Part shown: piece after piece, positions 31,864-45,165 of the stretch
How positions within the stretch are numbered: position 1 is the first letter of the stretch
Layout of the letters: each line of letters starts with the position of its first letter
NCBI GenBank assembly: GCA_023653785.1
Contig: JAMKCH010007086.1
Location: 23,133-87,132, forward strand
Direction: 5' to 3'
DNA from: Ophioderma brevispina
Lineage: Eukaryota; Echinodermata; Ophiuroidea; Amphilepidida; Ophiodermatidae
Length of the DNA: 64,000 nucleotides
The notes under the pieces: generated by a model
The model's database searches: none
Told to the model about the DNA's origin: nothing
Seen by the model: only the letters and a program-made list of their open reading frames with translations
Made by a program: the position numbers and the translations under genes

Positions 31864-33448
31864 TTATTTTTAGTTAAAACATTCCATTGATCACTAAATA
31901 ATTTTTTTCTTCAGGTTGTCATTTTTGTATCTAGCACTTGTGTTTTATTTCATGATTCACTAGCTATCCTTGATGAAAGATTATTCGAAAAAAAAATCGT
32001 TGATCCCGATCTTGGCGGTTTTGTGTTAGGAGCTTGTTTCCCACGGTTCCATAGGCACTATGCTGTCAATTTTTGACAATTTAACTTAAGAAGAAATACA
32101 AAATTGTAAATTTCTTAACATATACGACCCGAAATTGTTCCAGACTGATCAGCATCTGCTCAAAACCACTTTGTAAATGCAAACAGGAACAATCCGATTT
32201 AGAATGTAATGCAGTTTGAGAATGAATGAAAAATGGGGGAAGTAAATGCAGTTTTGACGAATGTAGGTTCAAGTTACTTTTTCGGTCGGTTTCTTCCTGT
32301 CACACTCACATGTTTCCTCCTTCACTTGGAAGTATTCCTCAATCTGCGGGATCGTCTTGGTGTTCTTTCCGAGTCGCCCGTTTTCTTTCTTCAGGGCTCG
32401 AACATTTAACTGTTTTTTTGGATTTTATTCCTTGCTTGCAGTCCCTGGAACCTCTTTCGCTTCGCCTACAAATCCTCGAAGCCTTGTTTTATTGGTGCTA
32501 CCCCCCTTACTCTGCGCTCCGCGCGTTGCCGGAGTCTCTTAGTGCACTACCGTATTTTACGGAGAGTGCTTTACTTTTCGCCTTCTCTCCATGGGCCTTT
32601 GATTTTACCCCTGGCTTTTAATAGGAATCGCTTAATTATGTTCTAGTTTTTGTTTATCGCTGTTGAATGTACTGTTCCGTTTCTTCTTTCCGATGCAGTA
32701 TAAAAAAGAAATGTTTTTCGTAATGAGAGAAAATGATTATCAGTTAAAACGGGGAAATAACTAGACATGGCATTTCAAGAATTAAGTAATGTTACTCAAA
32801 TACAAAATATATCGTAAAGGTATGTTCTGGGATGTTTCTCCTTGTATAACATCGTGTGTACTTTAAACATTATTCTTTGTCCGCTCTGCTTAATTTTTAT
32901 ACGTTTTATGAAGCCTGTTTTTATAAGGTGATTGTCATAATCAAATGAAATGTGACTATCGCTTACATTCTTCTTCTAATATACTTTTTCGCTCTGCATT
33001 AATTTGCGGCAATTAACATTTTTCAAAATAGCAAAATAATCAAATATCGGTTACATTCTTCTTTACAACACAGTTCGTCATTGTTCGTAATCTGTTATAT
33101 ATATCCCTACGTCCTCAACAGCATTTTTTTGCACTTTCCCAAAACCACGGATAGACTTCTTCTGCCTTGTTTTTAGTGTTAAACTCCCGCCCCTAGATCA
33201 AACCAGAAAATAGGCGCTAAACCGATCCCTTTTTTTGCGGTGATTCGTCATGGTTTGTTCGAAAAGGACGTTATGAAAATATATTAGTGGACGTTTTTGT
33301 AAAGTCCACAATGCTGACGTTTGCTGTGGCATTTTGTTTCTTACAAAAGATTTGACCGCACCTGTGAACACGGACATTGTTTTACAACCAGTTTATTAAT
33401 CATAAAACCCTATTTTACATCAGAGGCAACTGTCATAACCAGACAAAA
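31864..33448. other. Interval without a recognised gene
   Basis: A GC-richer patch at 32280-32630 is open on the plus strand (131 codons from 32226) and gives Lys/Arg-rich text on the minus strand (for example RFLLKARGKIKGPWREGEK). No family recognised; possibly an unidentified element. Confidence 0.3.
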
Positions 33449-34022
33449 ATGAACAATATTTCAGTTATTGAGGAGACGACAACATGTCAAAATGAACAAC
33501 AATACCCATCCCAAGCAAGCAAGCATGCCCGCAAAAACTGGCCTTCATTCAACTTGGACAAGCTGATAGTGCTATTTTCTACCTGTTGTGATTGCGATAT
33601 CAGGTTGAGCAATTTTTGGCATTCATTGATATGGTAGCAGCGTCTTTCGGTCGAATGCATACATAACAAATATGTACCTGGTTAGCATCTCTATTGCGGA
33701 CCTGTTAAGTGGGACTCTGGCGCCGATTCTGTATTTGTACACTATCATTCATCACCTCTAAGCTTTCATGTTCCGTTTGAGAATGAACGCGTTTTGCTAC
33801 ATGGCGTTCCTCATTGCATACCTTGGGTACCTGTGTTCCATTGGAATGATCACACTGGTTTCGTTTGAAAGGTACCTGGCCGTTACTTGCAAAAAAAAAA
33901 CCGTGTTCTTCATATGCATATGCCAAGTACAGACGACCGTGAAATTGACGATTGCATGCAGTTTGATTCTACTTCTGATTTTAGCTGCAGTGCCGCGCCT
34001 GCTAAGGTTAACTAACTTATAG
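33449..34022 (+). pseudogene. Class A (rhodopsin-like) GPCR pseudogene, N-terminus to TM4
   Basis: A plausible start ATG at 33449 gives MNNISVIEETTTC, a short extracellular N-terminus with an N-glycosylation site (NIS). After a frameshift near 33572, TM1 reads YFLPVVIAISG (33573-33605) followed by two in-frame stops. TM2 contains NMYLVSISIADLLSG with the conserved Asp of the L-x-x-AD motif. A stop at 33759 falls in the first extracellular loop. TM3 ends in SFERYLAV, the E/DRY motif. TM4 (VKLTIACSLILLLILAAVPRL) lacks the usual Trp. The frame stops at 34020. TM5-7 are not recognised downstream. The receptor subfamily cannot be named. Confidence 0.8.
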
Positions 34023-36059
34023 TAAACTTTTGTCTCATATGGCCGAGGAAGAGCGATCCCTCTTTCGTGGTTTTGGCAGACTCCAATTTCCAAGCATGTC
34101 AGCCGATGGGAACAGGCACCCTAAAAAATTTTACACTATAATGGCCGATTTCCTTGAAGTAGTAACCTGCTGTTTAAGCTCTGACAGTGAACGGCGGTTC
34201 TTCTTTCATTGATCGTTTTCACGCTCTCTCTACGCTTTTCCATTGCTTCATGAGGTCAACTCAGAAGAAGGAAGATCAGGCAATACAAGTTCGCAATCAG
34301 GTAACTCGAGCACTCGTCAATTAATGACTTAGCTTTTTGGTCACTCAATCGCCTTATAGACTAAAAAGTCTGAATACTGTGATTAACATAAGTGGACTGG
34401 ATTTTTATCTAGAGGTCGTAATTACGATTACAAATTATAGGGACTAAGTGGTCTGTACTTCACTCGGCAGTAAACAGTTTTATTTACGCTTTAGTTGGCA
34501 AGTCTACCGCGACGGTTTTCTAGAGCTTTCTCTCCTCTCCTCTTTGCCAAAAAAAGCAATAAATAATCCTAATAAAGTGCCTGTCTCCCAGGAACATCTT
34601 TAACCAATATATAGGTTTATGGTATACATCCTTTTTAAATCAAAAGAATATTTGCCAATTAACATGGTAAAGTAACAAATTTAAACATAATAGTGGTTAA
34701 CATCCCAGATTGCACGTTAAACGACATTGTATAGTATTTTGCAATCGTCGGTCTTATAAGGCTCATTCAGAGATTTCCAGATAAGGGCTCTTTAAAATTT
34801 CTAACAAAATCGTGTTCTGCTTGGCATGTACATAAATGCCGTCACATATTAAATCATGTGTGAAATAGTAACGCAAATCGTGAATCTTTTCAACACCACT
34901 TTGGAATGAGGTTGAATATATTTAATAATACTCAGAAAGGCAAAAAAAAAAATACATTTCAAAATCCTTGAGTCAGCCTTTTAACAAATGTCGTATTCAT
35001 TGAAAATAGAATATTTAAGCCATGATGTCAGTGTTGTTAACGATTTGATATGTTAAATATACATAGTTGCATTAAGTCTTGTCCCAATCAGCTTTTTGAG
35101 ATGTTTTTTTTTTCAAGGTATTGTTTTTAGTCTCATAAGTCTGATAAAAAGAAATCTATCATAACATGATTATCAATACCATTGATATCAAAAGATGATT
35201 TCTGGCTACAGCGCGTAATATTTAATTAACCTTGCGCTACCCATCCACCCTCCCCCTTCAGGTTTGGTTTTCGCTTTGCTAAAACTCCCATGTTTGGTGC
35301 CTAATTGTTATGCATTACTCTCAATTGACATTTTACAACTCCGTTGCATCATGCAAACACAAACATCCACCGTGTAGGTAAGAACAGGGTGATCCGAAAG
35401 TGATGTCTAGGGGTGGCACCCCAACCACCTTTTCTCGGAGAGAAGTACCAACATGCCTAGTACGACCAGGATAAACACAGACACTTGATTGTGGTACCAG
35501 TGGATAGCTATGGTCTCTCTTTCCATTTCTACCAAAAAGTACAACCATAGATAGCCACGTAACTGACGTCATAAAGTTCGCATTTCGTAAAACTGTCCAT
35601 TTCCATGTACACGTGTAGAATAAGGGAAAATGCCTTTTTTTTTTTCAAAAAAGTTAGGAATATTGATTTTCACACACGGGTTTGGCTCCACTTAATGGAA
35701 AGTGTCTATTTTTAATATACTCTGAGAGTTCTGGTGCTATTATAATAAAATGTGCAAATATATTTTTCCACCTTATATCCAATATTTTTTCACACTTTCC
35801 TCAACCTATGACATCATACGGGGCCGGTCATAATGGGAATGTTGGTACGTATTTTAATATCAATGGAAAGAAAAAACTACCAATGAAAGACGAAAATTTC
35901 TAATTAGCTATTATGTGGCACCAAATTTATATGGAATCGGATGTCAGTAACACAAATCACGGGGGGGGGGGGCAACCAGCCCCCCTCCCCTTCTTCGGAA
36001 GTTTTTGTTACAAATGTGGCTCAGGTAGACAAGGGTCACGATGGATTTGATTGGTGCCC
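34023..36059. other. Downstream of the GPCR relic, no gene recognised
   Basis: Around 34212-34310 the text LRRRKIRQYKFAIR in one frame resembles a basic third intracellular loop, but nothing connects it convincingly to TM5 or TM6. A block at about 35500-35560 (GTGGATAGCTATG, AAAAAGTAC-ACCATA) recurs near 46085-46135, indicating an unidentified dispersed repeat. Confidence 0.3.
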
Positions 36060-36640
36060 ATCTTGGCAATGACGGGCCTTAACGCGAATATTAGTCAACA
36101 CCACACGAAGTGACTTCTTCGTACAATGAACGAATGAAGAGAGGCCGCTCAATTACTATCATTACTGAATGGTGACGCATATTTGTGATACAGCCGGGGA
36201 GATTTTAGAAATTCTTCAATATGTGTCCATGACGTTTCGAGAGATTTCTTTGACCTCAGGTGGTTCAAAATTTTTTGCGCAATGATAATGGGAAAATACA
36301 GTATGGTCTCGGCTATCGGAAGCTGAAACTAATTTTGAATAAACTTTCCGTTTGATGAATGTTAGTGTTTGTTTTTTGCGTTAGCAACTTTGCGCCATGA
36401 GTCAATCCCAGAAATTGAGGGTAAAAAAGTCGTCTCCTAAAGAATCGTAGACTATGCGCGATATAATCTGACTAGTGAGATCTAATATGTGTTTCGGTAT
36501 TACTTAGATCATTCCTGAACCCACATTGTCATCATTGTAAGGTGACATTCACATCTAGTCATTGACATCAGCACATATGCATTGGCTATAGTCGGTAGTT
36601 GAACTCAATTTGAAATTGTGCATGCCATAGAATATCGACC
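36060..36640 (+). repeat. Unidentified dispersed repeat, copy A
   Basis: Matches the reverse complement of 48240-48860 over its length. Conserved blocks include TTACTGAATGGTGACG, GCGCAATGATAATGGGAAAA, TATGGTCTCGGCTATCGGAA, ATTACTTAGATCATTCCTGA and AAGGTGACATTCAC. In this copy the corresponding reading frame is broken by several stops. Confidence 0.85.
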
Positions 36641-37830
36641 GCTGGCATAATTATATGCTCAGAACTGTGTTTTGATTCAGCAGGCCAGGTCAGTTAATTT
36701 GCTCTGCGGTCCACTTCCGGTATGCGTGACATGCATACATGGTAGGGCCGGTCTCGTGTACACGTTGTATAGTGTGGTGGCATGCGCTTCCTACATTGAC
36801 GTTTCCATTTTTTTTTTTTGTTTTTATTTATTTTTGATAGTTCCCTACCGTTTTATTTAGATCTGTACACAGATTTATTTATCTTGGTATTGTAATCGAA
36901 ATTAGATAATAACCGATATATACAATCGAAACTAAGTTATATTGAAGTTGTAACTATTTATGCAAAGCTGAGCTGAAGTAAACGTAACCAAGCAGCGGCG
37001 GCCAAGAAGAATCCCAAATTTTAGACGTCGCCATTGGTGTAACATGTCAAACACTAAAGCTTTGACGCAAAATTTTTGTTTTTTTGCATACTAACTCTAT
37101 TGGGCCCGCATAGCCTCACCTGCGAGACATGTAAGTGTTTTATAGAAATAGATTATATCTAATCCATTCCAACATCTTGCTACTTGATATCACTTTAAAA
37201 CCATGTTTAAAATTTACACAAAACGAATGTTTAAATTGGTGTGTTTGTTAAAGCTCTAGCATCTTTGAATTGGAATTTAACTTAGAGACATGAGCAGCAT
37301 TTGTCCAAACACACACCCCCCCCCTTTTTTGTGTTTTTTTCCTATTGGAATCCTTATTAAGGGTGAGTGAGTACAATAAAAATATCAAATGAATATCTTT
37401 ACTTTTTTTGGTATAATCGATTTTCAATTCGGTGATAACAAATCTAAAATTAAAAAAGGGGGGCATTGACTCTGTTTGAGCTATAGAGGATGTTTAATAT
37501 TAGAAGTTTTGGCCAAAACTTGTACATGTCGTTTTCCCATCCCTTAAAATAATATAATAAAAACATCGTTGTGTTTTATTTTTATGTATTGAAAAGATAT
37601 GCGAATATGCGAAAATTATGGTAAACGTGCCATCAACAAAAACAGGGGGTCCCCACTTAATTCTCAAAACAAGGACGAAATAGACCAAAATGCATTTTTC
37701 GTTACAATGCGTCGCAGTTTGATCGCACATTATCCAGCTTGGGTATTGACGCACGAAACAAGCCAAACCAGCCAAAGTTTTGTCCGGGTTCGCCACAAAT
37801 GGCTCTTGTTGAAATTAGAGATCTCTTAGG
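36641..37830. other. Interval without a recognised gene
   Basis: Includes C-rich and T-rich homopolymers near 37316-37340. No gene recognised. The GCATAATTATATGC block at 36645 matches the copy-B side (near 48230). Confidence 0.35.
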
Positions 37831-38666
37831 CTACCCCACATAGCACGCAGATTGGGCCCAACAATGGTTCTCCATCGGTAATCATGGCATGGGCATTAAG
37901 TGGGCGGCCTTTATTGGTCCTTTTTTTGGCCTCCAAGGGCAATACTGGTATCCTTGGTAATCTTGCATCGGTAACACGTGGCTATTGCATATTTCTCCAA
38001 TAATGGTTTCCCCTTGGCACTGTGGCATCGGCTTCATATATCACACCCTTACTGGTCCAATATTGGCGAAGAATAATGACCCAAGACAAGCAGACAATAT
38101 AGAGCCCATTATTTTGGATAACTCGGCCCATTATGCACTTAAAGGCAATTGATATTTCTTAAAAATAGCAGGGGGCGAAGAACTATATATACCAGTTTCA
38201 TCATTAAATATTAAATAGTGTAGCTCGAAATTATCTAAGTTAATTTTTAAAATAGCAGCTTGAAAAAAATCATTAAAAATAATTGTTTGGAAAAGAACAT
38301 CGGGCCATCTTGGCAAGAACTTGGTTACAATATTGGTTCATATTTGTAATAGAAATGGATTGTTCATCCCCAAATTTATTGGTTCGAGCTATATTTTTGC
38401 AAAAATATTGGGGCCCCTCGACTGCGTCGCGCCAAATATTTTTAAAAACGCATAGCGAGACCAATAAATATTTGAGGCGCAATCAGCAAATTTTAATCAT
38501 TATCATGCGTAGGATCCCAGATAATCGCGTATCAGATCACCTCAAAGCATGATAATGGCCAATATTGGCCAATGGCAAATATATTTATCCACTATTGTAA
38601 GCCATTAGGGCCAATAAATAAATATTGTCCAGTATTGGACCACCTTTGCAGTGTTCTACTGGGTAG
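37831..38666. mobile_element. Non-autonomous element with CTACCC termini
   Basis: Starts CTACCCCACATAGCAC and ends with the reverse complement of CTACCCAGTAGAACACTGC. The body is rich in GGCCAATATTGG-like and GGCATCGG motifs near both ends. No transposase. Flanks (CTCTTAGG, TCTAATAA) do not show a clear target duplication. Confidence 0.6.
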
Positions 38667-39214
38667 TCTAATAAACATTTCCGCGTGTGGCGAGGGAGCG
38701 GGCGGGGGTTTGTTGCCACAAGCTGGGTATACATGACCCCTCTTTAACTTTGTTGCAGCAAAACCGCGCTTAGGAACATTTTTATGGTATTTTGGGAAAC
38801 TGCTGATAAGACGTAAAATCGCTCACATCGTGAAAGACCGACGAGCTGCAACGTTCCCGTAATTTTGGATCCTCAGTTCTATCGCACAGAGAGGACCAAA
38901 AATTCCCCGCGGGACCTTTGATTGTAGCATCATGCATGGACCTACTTATATTAAAAATCATACATTGATGTTGATGGGGATGAAAATGTGCGAACCACTT
39001 TTTTTCATAAGAGTGACAATTTTCAATTGACCATAGATCAGCAGAGGCAAAGTTCGTATTTTAATTTTATTATCGTATGGTTCTTAGGCATACATGACCC
39101 ACATATACTTTTGTTAGTTTCATGAACAAACTCCATGGGAAAGTGGTTTGTCTCGGTACGCGGTTGGGTCCAATAGTGTAGGAGCTGGGTACCGGTCAAA
39201 CACATCGTTTTAAC
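38667..39214. other. Interval without a recognised gene
   Basis: Nothing recognised. Confidence 0.35.
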
Positions 39215-40115
39215 CCCTCACGACAGGAAAAGGTTTTGACCCCATTTGGTATTAGTAATGGACCCTCTATACATCAACGCTAGTAGGTAGTACTCTCAAT
39301 TTTTGTTGTGTCACTTTTTAATCGGGGCCAATTAATTTTACACAGGGGTCAATTTGTTAACATGATCCAATCATGGTGAAATGCATTCCATAATGGTCCG
39401 TCCTACCTATCATATGGAGTCCAAAATGTATAAGTCCGGTACCATCTATGGACCATAGGTTTGGATTATAGGGTAGAAAATGGCTAATTGGTAAAAAAGG
39501 TCAATTTCTATTTGTACGGGTCAAAATCGGAAGTGCTCAATTTTGTTTGAAAAGAGAGAGTTGTTCATGCTAGCTTAATAAGTCAAAATAAGGAATAGTT
39601 TGTACCATCTCTGCAATGCATATTTACCATGTTATGGGACAAAATAGGTATAGGTCAACATACCCCATTGGTGTTGACCTTCTTTGACCTGACCCTTATC
39701 TCGCCGTAGTAATGCATTTAACTAATACAAGCTATACCTTTTAGGAGTCCTCTTTACCGACTCATGCAAAACTTGTCAAGTATTTAAAATACTAATCAGA
39801 TTACTTTTAATTTTAGACCCCTGAATACAAATTGAAGATTGACCTTTTTTGAGACCATTTTAAGCCATTTTACCTTATAACTCCAAAACCAATGGTCCGT
39901 ATGTGGTACAAACATACATTTTTGGGAATCCTTATGATTAATTGACAATATGGCATCTTTCACACATGATTATGGGGCCTTTTGTTTGACCCCGTGTAAA
40001 CTTAATTTGGCCCCTGTTGAAAAGTGATACCACAATTTGAAGAGTACTAACTACCTAGCGTTGATGAGGGTCCATACTAACTACCAAGGTGTCAAACCTT
40101 TTCTGTAGTGGGAGG
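39215..40115. mobile_element. Long inverted-repeat (foldback) element
   Basis: The left arm (from CCTCACGACAGGAAAAGG, with GACCCTCTATACATCAACG, GTAGTACTC and GGGGCCAATTAATTTTACAC) matches the reverse complement of the right arm (CTTTTCTGTAGTGGGAGG outward, with CGTTGATGAGGGTCC, GAGTACTAACTACC and GTGTAAACTTAATTTGGCCCC). The arms are about 280 bp around a central region of about 330 bp. No coding capacity. Confidence 0.8.
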
Positions 40116-41090
40116 TAAACGAATTCCTTAATAAGGCCCCTATGATTTCTGCTCCTCCCTACCGAACCCCCCCCCCTACGTTGCACTAACTGATTTTTTA
40201 AGGCTTGGGTACTTCTTGTAAATAGGAATCCCTTAAAGGTCAAATGTGTGACCCGAAGAGGACTTCGAAATTTTAGGCGCGAAAGGGGTACCAAATATTT
40301 GTCTTATTAAAATATAATATGGTGATAACGCAATGTTTTTGATATTAAGTATGCATGAGATGTACGGGGTACGTAGTGGTTAGTGCGTTTTATTCTCTAT
40401 ACACTCTCCCAAACTCTGCAATAACTCAACCAATACATATATTTTCTGTTTTTGATTGATTCCCTTTTAACAATATATTGTAATTGTTACCAGGTATATT
40501 GTTGGCGGAATGTAGACACTTAAAACGGTGTTAAATATGCACCGACAACGAAAATGACCCTAATTCAAACGACTATTCGTGGTCATATTTAAGGAAATAT
40601 TCCAAGGATTTTGTCCCCCCCAAGCTCAGTTGACTTACAATTATAAATATATGTACATACATCACGAATTCCCGGAAAAAAATAATACAATTTGATGTAA
40701 AATTAACAAAATAAGGCATTTATTTTGCTTTTTTGACATACGAAGAAAACGGGCGGATTTTTCTCACGGGCTTCAATTGGATCAAAAGCGCCCAATTTTG
40801 CTCTCCTCGTGACGGTCAGTGATGACCAACAACATCGTTGGTTGACTCGAATTTTTATGTGGCTGACACTGTAATATGATGGATTAATTACAGTAATAAT
40901 AAAATTAGAAAAATAATGTTACAGAATACATATTTTGTTCCATTTTTCGTTGTGTTTTAATATTAGTAAGTGGCCACACTGCGATATTATGGTCACAACG
41001 ACGTCAATTATGGATGGTCATCACTTGACGTCACCATTGCCTGCGATGGTGGATTTGTCGGAATCGTTTGTTCGTTCGAGTAAGCTATTG
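40116..41090. other. Interval without a recognised gene
   Basis: AT-rich; nothing recognised. Confidence 0.35.
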
Positions 41091-41460
41091 CACTAGCTGT
41101 TAAAAATTTCCGTAATTAAGAAAACAGATTTTCCGTAATTTACGGAACAATCTGTTTAGAAAACAATAAAAAAAAACAAAATTAGCTAAAAATTTTAATT
41201 TTACGGAAATTTTCAAAAATTTCTGTCAGCAATATTTCCGGCTTTTTTTTTTTTTGGTTTTTTTCCGTATTTTAAATTAGGAAAAATTCTGTTAAAACTA
41301 TACATATTTTTTTTCATAATATGAGACAATTTCTGGTAAAATATTACGGTCCAAAGTTCCGTTTACTTGACAAGAAATTTCTGTAATTTTACCTTAAAAA
41401 TGACCTGGAATACTGCTTCCAAAAATTTCTGTAATTGTACGGAACATTTTTTTAACAGTG
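41091..41460 (+). mobile_element. MITE rich in TTACGGAA motifs, copy 1
   Basis: Ends CACT-GCTGTTAAAAA-type on the left and TTTTTTTAACAGTG on the right. Internal TTCCGTAATT/AATTTACGGAA motifs are repeated in both orientations. It aligns over its length with 41784-42169 in direct orientation. Confidence 0.75.
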
Positions 41461-41783
41461 TGGGCGGAAAATTAAGAAGGGCAAAATACTCCAACAAATG
41501 TGGAACAATTTTTCAAAACTTATTTTGATTTATTGTAATCTACGTTACTTAAGCTTTTCCATCCAACCAAATTTCCCAAATATTCCTCAGAATCAGGACA
41601 TATTTCCTTTAACACTAAAATTTACAGTGGTATTAACTTACGGGCGGGAATCATTTTATTTTTAGTCGGTGCATGCCCGTATAAAACTGTAGCAGTTACA
41701 ATAATTTGTTAAAGTGTTAATGTCTTAGGGGTCGTCCGCGCGTCCAAAATGTTCACCATCGTCTTACGGCGTACAAAGCGGTG
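41461..41783. other. Spacer between two MITE copies
   Basis: Nothing recognised. Confidence 0.35.
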
Positions 41784-42169
41784 CACCTGTTAGAAATTTC
41801 CGTAATTAAGAAAACACGATTTTTCCGTAATTTACGAAATCTGTTTTAGAACAACTAACATAAAAAAACAAAAACATAAAAATGTTTAATTTACCGGAAA
41901 TATTTCAAAAATTCTGGTCAGCTATATTCACATGACTTTTTTTTTTTTTTTTTGGTCCTTAATATTACTTAATCTCAAAAATTCTGTTTAAACTACAACA
42001 TTTTTTTCCGTAATATTATGAGACAAAGTTCTGTAATAAATTACTGTCAAAGTTCGGTTATAATTTGACAGAAATTTCTGTAAAAAAAATAAAAAAAATA
42101 AAAAAAATATCTGGAAATACTGCTGCCCAGAAATTTCCGTAATTTACGGAATTGTGTTTAATAACAGTG
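41784..42169 (+). mobile_element. MITE rich in TTACGGAA motifs, copy 2
   Basis: CACCTGTTAGAAATTTCCG to TAATAACAGTG, same order of internal blocks as copy 1 including ATGAGACAA and GGAAATACTGCT. A run of TAAAAAAA units at about 42080-42110 is specific to this copy. Confidence 0.75.
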
Positions 42170-43777
42170 TAACGTAGCCCTCCGGCCCGAATTTTAAAAA
42201 GGGGACAGTTTTTAAATCGGAATTCTAAACTGTATCGGGAAATCGGATTTATAAATGTCATCGGCTCCCCATGCGCTATACACCTCAAATTAGTTGGTCA
42301 ATCCAAAATTACTATTCATATGTGTCAGAATGCAGTACAAAATTAGAAATCAATGCATCGACCTAGTTGCAGGGGAAAATCTTTAAAGCGAAAAAATCAA
42401 AAGTGGCAACGGTGAGGATATCTTTCATATATTAGCTGGGAGCGTGAAATTACAAGGTTCTAGACGGCCAATTTTAGGTTTGTTATGAGATAAAAGATTT
42501 GTGAATTTTACAAATATTTTTAATTTTTTAGTTTTTTGCTTTTTTTAATTTTGTTTAGGTTTTTCAACAAGTGGAGGAGAATGGTTGGTGATTAAAAAAA
42601 AGCCCCCACACGTCTGTAAATTGTTGGGGGTGTGATAAGTCTTGTTATATTGTGGTGTTGGGATTGAACTTAAAAGGGGGGAGTGAGCCTTTATTGGAGA
42701 TGTTCTAGGGGGTGTCATCAAAATTGAGGCAGACTGGGTCGATATCGTACAACGGAATGAGGAGCCCGATAAAACTACTGCCTAATTTTCGCGCCGATAT
42801 TCAATCGTGATTGGAATGTATGGGACCGTGAACGTGATAAGATCTGCGTTGGTAAATGGACACTATTGGAGTATATCGAAGGGGCGTAGGGAAAAGGCGA
42901 GCAACATGTGGGATGACATATTTTCAGACGTGCATAATCCTAAAAAAGGAGAGACCTTAATAAACTAAACATCCTTAAAAAGCCCCCCTAAGATTTCACA
43001 GGGTAAATGAGAAAATAGTAAGCCTTATTCTGATACCAAATTTTTGGACCCTTCCGGTAAAATTGGGGTCCCTGGGGACGAGGCGATTAGCGATCGGCAT
43101 GGACCTTTAAACGTCCGTATCTCAAATCATCACAACCAAATGTCATAATTTTGTAATTCTCCTCATGCTCAGAAATTTTGCACTTGCAACGGTTTTGAGT
43201 CGAATGTACAGGCTGAAAACGTTAATCACGTACGTCCTCATTAATATAAAAGCCAAACTTATGAATGATTTTACTGTTCATGTATTTTCGTATTTTGGTC
43301 CTTATTCCATCACCACTTTTCTGACAGTTTCGATTTTATTTGCGCATTACTTTTTCCATCTGAAAAAGAACTCGCCATTCTTCTTACGCGTTGCAACACA
43401 TGAAGGGGTTAACCAAAGGGACCTCCTCCCACCACTCTTAGCGTACGTCTTGTACGTAAACGAAAAAAACGACTTTTTACGACCTCTTGAAACATTTTGT
43501 TCCGTATTCCAAAAAGTTGTTTAGCTGTTTTAGTTAACGAAGTTTATCTCCGAATAGTAGGATAAGGGTGATTTTTGAACAACGACAAAGCATCATATTT
43601 GTCATATTCTACCAAAGAAATTTTAAAGCCATATTTTAATGGAATTTGAACTCACTATTTCCAAAGTTACACGATTATTTAGTTAAACGAAATGTTAAAC
43701 GTGTTTTGGAATACTGCCACATGTGAATTATAAATTTGCTGACAAAAACACTTTGGACATATTTTTTTTTAAAAATG

Positions 43778-43811
<34 letters not shown>

Positions 43812-45134
43812 TTTAGGTTTTTTCTTTTTTTAACAAACAACCACTTGGAAACAAGACCAGAGACACACATACAAACCCACCCTTACTACTCTACAAAAAA
43901 CTCAAATGTCAAATTAATTATCTTTTAAATAAAAAAAGACATATTTTTTTTCTTTTTAGCAAGTACCGGCGGTAATTAAAGATTGGCGTGAGAATCTTGA
44001 TGTGTTTTTCTTTCCATGTATCCATGGGGTGTGTGAATAAGTCTTTTTTGGGTTGTTTCTTCTTTTTCTTGGTTTTTGTATGTGACTTTTAAAAAAATTA
44101 CAATGACAAAAACAATATGATTTTGTACAATTCACATTTCCATGCAGATATATTTGTCACAATCGTTTTGAGAGAAAACAAAAAGACCTGGAAAAATACT
44201 TACACCACAATTGGTCTTTTATTCCAAACTAATCAGTAGGTCTAAAGTCATGTATTTTCTTAAGCGCTCAACGCGGTAGGGCACACCACATTTACTTGCA
44301 GTGCCTACATACATACACACACGCTCGCGGTTCATTTTAAACTCCGGTCAGTCGACCGTGGCCACGTTCCTTGATCAGTGCTATAGCATTAAGTATTTGC
44401 TAAATGGAATGTACTACGCCGGCGCGAAGTCCGTCTGTGATTGCCAGGAGTAGTTACTAGCACTAAAGTCCGATTTTACGCATGCGTGAAATCCCCTTTA
44501 CAGCTTGACACAGCTGAATAGGGTAGGTCTGTTCGTGCACCAATAAACCCTTGTTGCACCAACGTGGCTTAATACAACCACGTCCATACTTTATGGGAAA
44601 AATATTAACTATAACTATACACTCCAACTTACAGAACACAATCTCCTGAGTTTTCAAAAGCTTATATGGATTTTAAGAGCACTGAAAGAGCATTAGAAAG
44701 AATCTAAGAGTTAATGCTAAATTGGCACCGATATAGGTCGCCCTCATTTTTGTCATAACTGAGGATCGAGGATCGGGGGGGGGGAGGACATGAACCTGCT
44801 CGATTTGGGCATTTGGAATTTCCAAACGTTCATTTACTATGGCAATCTCTGTCTCAGGTACAGTACAAATCTCCTCACAAAGCGGTCCTTCTCAAAGACA
44901 CTGTTAAAACCAAGGTAATCAAAATCCTGCCAGAAACGAAATTCACCACCAAAACACAAATCGTGCCTACGGTTGCAGAGGGTAACCGTAACTCAACTGT
45001 TTTTCTTCTGTCCGGGTGCGTATGACGCATGATATTCCAACCAATCGCCAACTACTTGAACAGGCTTACGGCGGGGAGAATCTCGAAAAATTGCTGACAG
45101 GTGTTTTGCATTGCGCTGTACAAATCCATAAATA

Positions 45135-45165
<31 letters not shown>

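Noticed and set aside
33705..34093. Minus-strand frames opposite the GPCR relic
   Set aside because: Antisense of clear TM2-TM4 coding similarity.
34212..34310. Continuation of the GPCR (third intracellular loop, TM6)
   Set aside because: Only a short basic stretch; no TM5 or TM6 signature in any frame.
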